DNA from: Saturnia japonica
Taxonomy: Eukaryota > Arthropoda > Insecta > Lepidoptera > Saturniidae
NCBI GenBank assembly: GCA_033032175.1
Contig: CM065322.1
Coordinates: 10,602,001 to 10,666,000 of the forward strand
Direction of reading: 5' to 3'
DNA: 64,000 nt
Positions 59,291 through 64,000 of the stretch are shown in pieces. A model generated the notes under the pieces. It was not told where the DNA came from, did no database searches, and was given only the letters and a program-made list of their open reading frames with translations. The first letter of the stretch is position 1. Each line of letters opens with the position of its first letter. Both the position numbers and the translations under genes were made by a program.

Positions 59291-60247
59291 CGCTAATTAC
59301 TTTAAAAAAAGAAAAAAACGAACACATTCAGAATTAGAAACAATCATTCTAAATTTAAATAACACCATTTTGCACTTTGGTCTAATCGTGTGAGGTAAAG
59401 TGTAAAGTCACTGTAAAGTGTACTTAATTAACGTTACTTTGATATTTCAATGAACCGCTTGTAGACGTCACGCGTTACGTTAGACAGTTGTTGACAATAT
59501 TGTCCGATAAATTGACTGTTATTGAATACTGCACTGTTCTATTGTTGTCAGGGCTTTTACAGGACTTGTCTTAATCGTTTTAAGAACAGTGGATTATTAA
59601 TCCGATGTTTGTTGATTTAAACCACGGAATTTACCAAAGAAACTTTGAGAATTTGCTTTGATTTGTTCTGTTTAATTCTGTACGATTTGGTCATATGTAT
59701 GTATGATGATGTATAAAATAAGAAGTTTAACAATATTGATAAATTATCTTAAGATTTTTTAAATTTATTATTGAGAACTAAGGAAACCAACTAGCATCAG
59801 GATGAGTGGCGTACAAGAAGAGAGGTTTATGCTTAATATTAGTGGGCGATTTCAGTGTTGTTTAAATGTTCCATCATGCTTAGTGTAATAACAAATATTA
59901 AAAATAGTTGTAAGCTCCAGTGAGACGAGTCGTCAGTCATTCTTCACTACTGTAGGCGAGATTATGGCGTTGATTTTAAATTTTAAAACAGCAACCGTGA
60001 GAATACATTGTAATGTTAGTAATGCAGTTTGGAGGAATTTGGCAATATCCACCCACTTTATTTTAATACTTTGTTTTTTTATTAATTTTTTCCTAGTTAA
60101 TCTTTTAATTCTTGAGAAATCTCTTATTAATGATAATATAAGTAGTAATATTTAGACCAATAAATATTTTTAAACAATTATTAATAAAATAATAAAAATA
60201 ATTAAGAATAAATAATAATAAAAAATTCTAGTGCAGGAATTTATGGT
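59291..60247. other. No recognisable feature
   Basis: Nothing identified. Confidence 0.45.
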
Positions 60248-60440
60248 ATGTGGTTTTTTTTCTGTCCGACTATACTGTTAGCCTTAGGGGCCCTAGACAC
60301 TAGAGCCTCTGACGGCTTTTACATCTTCACCGTGGCTTGGGGGCGACCGCTTAAGGCACTCAGCCGCAAAAGCGTGGGCAACATGCGCGCAAGGATGCCA
60401 AAGTGGCCGGGCTTCGGCTTGGGATGTTGCACAGATCAGT
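60248..60440 (-). mobile_element. Rep-D copy, 3' part
   Basis: On the minus strand it shares 'cggccactttggca', 'cggctgagtgcctta', 'cgcccccaag' and 'gggcccctaaggctaacagt' with 29168-29783 and is followed by a short A8 tail (T8 at 60254-60261). The hairpin region is missing, so the copy is 5'-truncated or diverged. The ORFs here are shadows. Confidence 0.7.
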
Positions 60441-60454
60441 AAAACAAGGGAGAT
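60430..60454 (+). repeat. Inverted repeat, left member
   Basis: 25 bases whose reverse complement recurs at 61511-61535 with 2 mismatches (core AAAACAAGGGAGAT). Confidence 0.6.
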
Positions 60455-62294
60455 ATGCCTTGAAACAATTGTTGTTCGTGTACACATGTCTCCTTGGTAC
60501 AGCAAAGCTCCACCCCCTTATTACACTGACACAAATACAAAAAGTATAAATACGGAACATGTACTCATATTTCTCACGCACACTAAGAAATTTGCAGCAA
60601 CACAAATAAACTAACTAAACACATATAAAAAGAAGGCGGTGCATCAGCCTGTAGCGACAGATCGTTAATAAACACATGTATACAACTAGAGATGAGCTGA
60701 GTAGTGGTTTACCACTTTTAAAAATAAAACGATATAAAAATGGATAAATATTATCTGCTCTATTTTAAGGGTTTCATTTACGGTGAAATATTTTTGTATA
60801 AATTTTTTTTATTAGAAATTCGGATAAATGAACAATAATAATACAATAACATTTTTTTTTTCATTTTTTGTTTACATTGTTGCGTTTTGCGTTAAATAAT
60901 GTAGTCTTAAATTAATGTATCGCTCCATAACGGCTTTCAAACGCATTGTTAAATAGTTCTTTATAGGTGATTGGTTGAACTAATGAAAATAAATTTAATC
61001 AAAAAGATTCATACCAATAAAATGCGACATGGATTTTACTATGATTTTATCTGGGAAAAATAAACAAATAATAATTGTTTAATACTATCATTCGGACTAG
61101 GTGTGGACTGTGGACATAGAAAAAATATGGACAGCTACACGTATCACATCACATCTCTATTTCACGGACGAATCTAGTCTTATCGTTACGACCGCTAACA
61201 TTCATTCATTGCGCCGTCAGTTCTTCTTATTCATAAATCGATTTCTACTAAGACAGCAATGGTTTCTCTTTGTATTAAAAAAAATGGCTTGATAGTTTAT
61301 CACGTTTTAACAAACATTAAATGATGTTTTGCTGATTTTTATAAGAAAAACAATATTTTTTTTAGTATTTGCCTGTGGACTCATTCCACCAAGCCATCTT
61401 TAACGTAATTCACATTACAACTATTATTGTTACAAACAAACACTGAACAACGTGGCATTTTGACAAAAATCAGCATCAAGCCCAATTTAGGCCAGAGGTG
61501 TCTGAACCACATCTCCCTTGTTTTACAGATCTGTGGGCTGTTGCCTCGATTGCCTCATGGTCGCGATCTGACTAATTCCCTATCCGTAGAAAATTCTAGC
61601 TAAACGGTTTTATGATCATGCGTTCTTATGTTATAGGTACTTACTTAACACATTGCTATGATTTTTAAGAAGTAGGAAATTTGAACGCATTTAATCATAA
61701 AGTTAAAAGGAATTTTATAAACGCATTTTTTTTACAAATCAAAATAATTTGTCGGAACAGGGCCAAGTTCTTCGTAGACGTAATTTCACTTGTCAACTTG
61801 ACATGTCAGCTTGTGACTGTTTTATGGAAGCAGTATTTCGCGACACGAATAAGACGTTGATAGGTACGGTACGTTTAGGCACATGAATAAAAAAGTATGT
61901 TAAAAATAGATGTTCAGACTACGGGATTTTGACAGCATATATCATAACTTTGTGTTATGTTTTATATTTATTATGTGTAACATATATAATTTTATATTTA
62001 CTCTGCAGATCCTATATCAAAATATTATGTATATGAGTGACTGCTTTGTATTGTGTCATTATGTTTTGTCTTTAGGTTATTCTGTAGTACACCGAACATT
62101 TGGCAACTCAATTCTAAAAGGTGTATTTGCCACATTTGTCATTGGCGCAATTTATCTACCTATGCAGAAAGCTTTATTAAAAAATGTCATAACTTTGTCA
62201 TAGTTGCATCTATAACTATATTATCTATAGGTATTAATAAATTTATTGTTATATCTGTATATGTATATTTTCAAATTTCCCGATACATATTCTA
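60455..62294. other. No supported gene
   Basis: AT-rich. A 97-codon hydrophobic ORF (61910-62203) lies beside a repeat and is probably chance. Confidence 0.4.
61511..61535 (-). repeat. Inverted repeat, right member
   Basis: Partner of 60430-60454, about 1.1 kb away. May mark two diverged copies of an unidentified repeat. Confidence 0.6.
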
Positions 62295-62505
62295 TACAAC
62301 GAACACTGATAACGAATACGCCATTTTTTGTCTGTCTTTATCACCAAATTTAACTCAAAAACGACTACAAGAATTGGTCAATATTAAGAACTTTTAAAAA
62401 TCGTAAAAAAATTAATTGTATTAGTTCTCAACTGGTTTTGGTGATATTTTGTATGTGAAGTAGGAACAACAGGCTACACGGGCGAAACCGTCAGACACAG
62501 CTAGT
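62295..62505 (+). mobile_element. Repeat fragment, same start as 32430 element
   Basis: 'aacactgataacgaatacgcca' and 'tttaactcaaaaacgactacaagaatt' match the first part of 32430-33145. One 'caactggttttggtgatattttgtatgtgaag' unit follows instead of five, and it ends GTCAGACACAGCTAG before a T. The ORF at 62053-62397 runs into it and is incidental. Confidence 0.55.
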
Positions 62506-63744
62506 TAAATATATAAAACAATTTCTATATTCATTCAATTCTCACTTTTCTAAAATCTCAAGGTAAATAAATACTCATCAGAGTTCTGAAATAACTAAAC
62601 GATTTCGCCTAATGTGCGCCTATCTATATGGGTTTCTTATAAACGTGTCTTTGTTGGTACATAATACATGATCTGCTTTTAATTTATCTTAACGATCCCT
62701 CTGGCGCCTAAACACACCAGTTAAACACAGATACTGGCTTTGTATAATATGGGTAATACTGAACAAATGTTCCTAAAGAATATACAAAAATAAACTTGAA
62801 GTCACTGGTTAGAATATTGGTGGGATTTTGTGAGTTATCTCACTTTAGGTCAAGTTATATTTCATCTTAGTCTTTTGGAAGTTATTAGGTATTGATGTCT
62901 CCGTAGTTTTCTTTGAATGCTGCGTCGAAAAACGTACGTTAATACATTGATTTTTTTAATAGATTTAATATATTATAGATTGACAAAAGGTTGAATAAGA
63001 CAAGAACAAAAACTGAATACACTAGTGTGCGTATTATTTTGTTAATGTTCCTTGTTACTGGGTTCTCTCTGAGAGAAAATATTGTTACCCAATAATAGAT
63101 GGTTAGACATTTAAGTAGAAGTCTTCAAAGGTAGTTAGTACACGCCGCGCCGTCAAGTTAAAAATTTGCTCCGAAGTACCTCTTTCTCGTTCGTCAACAG
63201 GAGCACACACTTATTATCAGGCATTTTTATAAAATGTGTATTAAAAAATTAACAAAGAACTTATCATGTTGAACTAATACACGCGATGGACGTGCGCTCG
63301 TGCGTACAGGGCCTTAAATGTGTTTCAGTAGCTGCATTTAATAACTAGGTCCCATTATAAGCTTAACATCTTAACGATACCAATTGCATGTCTGCTTAAG
63401 AATTTGTGAACGAACTGGTGTATATGGGTTAATCAACTATTTTAGCCACTTATGAGTTTTGTTGACTAACTGGTATTAGGTATATAGAAATCTCACTCGT
63501 AAACAATTCTAATTCATAAAAGCTCATGATAGCCGTAGCAAAAAATTGGGCGAGTATTATAATCACTGTAATATAGCTCGATAATTATTTTTTAATTTGT
63601 AAAAAAATTAAAAAGGTTTGTGCTCTCAAATATATTTTTTTCTTTGTAGGATTATCCTTTAGTCATTTAAGGGTTACGTAGCTAGTTTTTTCACAGATTG
63701 TATTTAAAGTAGCAATCAATTTCTATAAATTCAGATAGTAAGCG
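62506..63744. other. No recognisable feature
   Basis: AT-rich; nothing identified. Confidence 0.45.
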
Positions 63745-64000
63745 GTGGCCAATCTACCATTCCGATTACTAAATACACATACGCACGGTTCCCTCCTTCC
63801 TCCCAGGTGGAGGGGAACGTGCATATGAGTATATGTTAGTTAGTTCAAATTCTCGTAGGATCAGGGAATTAGTTAGATCGCGACCTTTTAGCATTCGCGA
63901 CGATCGCCCGTGCCGACGTTCGGCCACTCTGGCAACCTCGTGCGGGTCGTCACAAACTTTCGCGGCTGAGTGCCCTAAGCGCTCGCCCTCAAGTCCGGTG
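63745..64000 (+). mobile_element. Rep-D copy, cut by the window edge
   Basis: Matches 29405-29655 of the complete copy from 'attccgattactaaatacacatacgcacgg' through the hairpin (63773-63825), 'agatcgcgacc', 'cggccactctggca' and 'cggctgagtgccctaagcgctcgcc'. The 3' end and any A tail lie beyond the window. Confidence 0.85.

Noticed and set aside
62053..62397. 114-codon plus-strand ORF
   Set aside because: It runs into a dispersed repeat also present at 32430, and the end of the reading frame is repeat sequence (the same 'LTQKRL' shadow appears in both).

Overview
The window looks like nuclear DNA of a moth or butterfly (Lepidoptera). It is AT-rich and has no operons, ribosome-binding sites or long ORFs. 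It is packed with remnants of interspersed repeats of lepidopteran type: tRNA-derived SINEs, RTE- and Jockey/CR1-like LINE fragments, a TA-flanked pogo/Tigger-like MITE, and several families ending in GCACAGCTAGT. I recognised these from memory of family style, not from a database search. The longest ATG-started ORF is about 121 codons and lies in non-coding repeat DNA. I see no convincing host protein-coding gene; one possible terminal exon at 5189-5374 is listed with low confidence. The window is best read as intergenic or intronic repeat-rich DNA.

Layout. 0-10 kb: Rep-A (1197-1447, 8226-8870), Rep-B (2458-2995, 4027-5060 with a nested SINE), one end of Rep-G with a tRNA-like insert (1843-2030), SINE-2 copies (4131-4372, 7424-7580) and another repeat tail (9425-9660). 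10-20 kb: an LTR-like block with TATA box, initiator and GC-rich hairpins (11131-11718), SINE-1 (12232-12521), a GC-rich inverted repeat (14437-14549), an RTE fragment (15500-16050), and a run of Rep-A copies (16.3-19.5 kb). 19.6-21 kb: a degenerate reverse transcriptase. 21-26 kb: largely featureless AT-rich DNA. 26-34 kb: SINE-2, SINE-1, a recent polyadenylated insertion with a 12-bp target duplication and 71-A tail (29168-29783), a tandem array inside a repeat (32523-33020), and SINE-3. 34-49 kb: SINE-1 twice, Rep-A, an antisense RTE fragment, Rep-E copies, Rep-C copies, the MITE (47549-47732) and Rep-B. 49-64 kb: another RTE tail, the second Rep-G end, Rep-C, Rep-E, Rep-A and Rep-F copies, an antisense RTE tail, and Rep-D copies at 60.2 kb and at the right edge.

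Nothing here forms a working pathway. The content is a record of successive insertions: old 3' fragments of autonomous LINEs (RTE type at four places, Jockey/CR1 type at one), SINEs that would have used such LINE machinery, a DNA-transposon derivative, and nested events that give relative ages. The youngest visible event is Rep-D at 29168-29783. Labels Rep-A to Rep-G and SINE-1 to SINE-3 are local names used only here. Family boundaries come from reading by eye and can be off by tens of bases.
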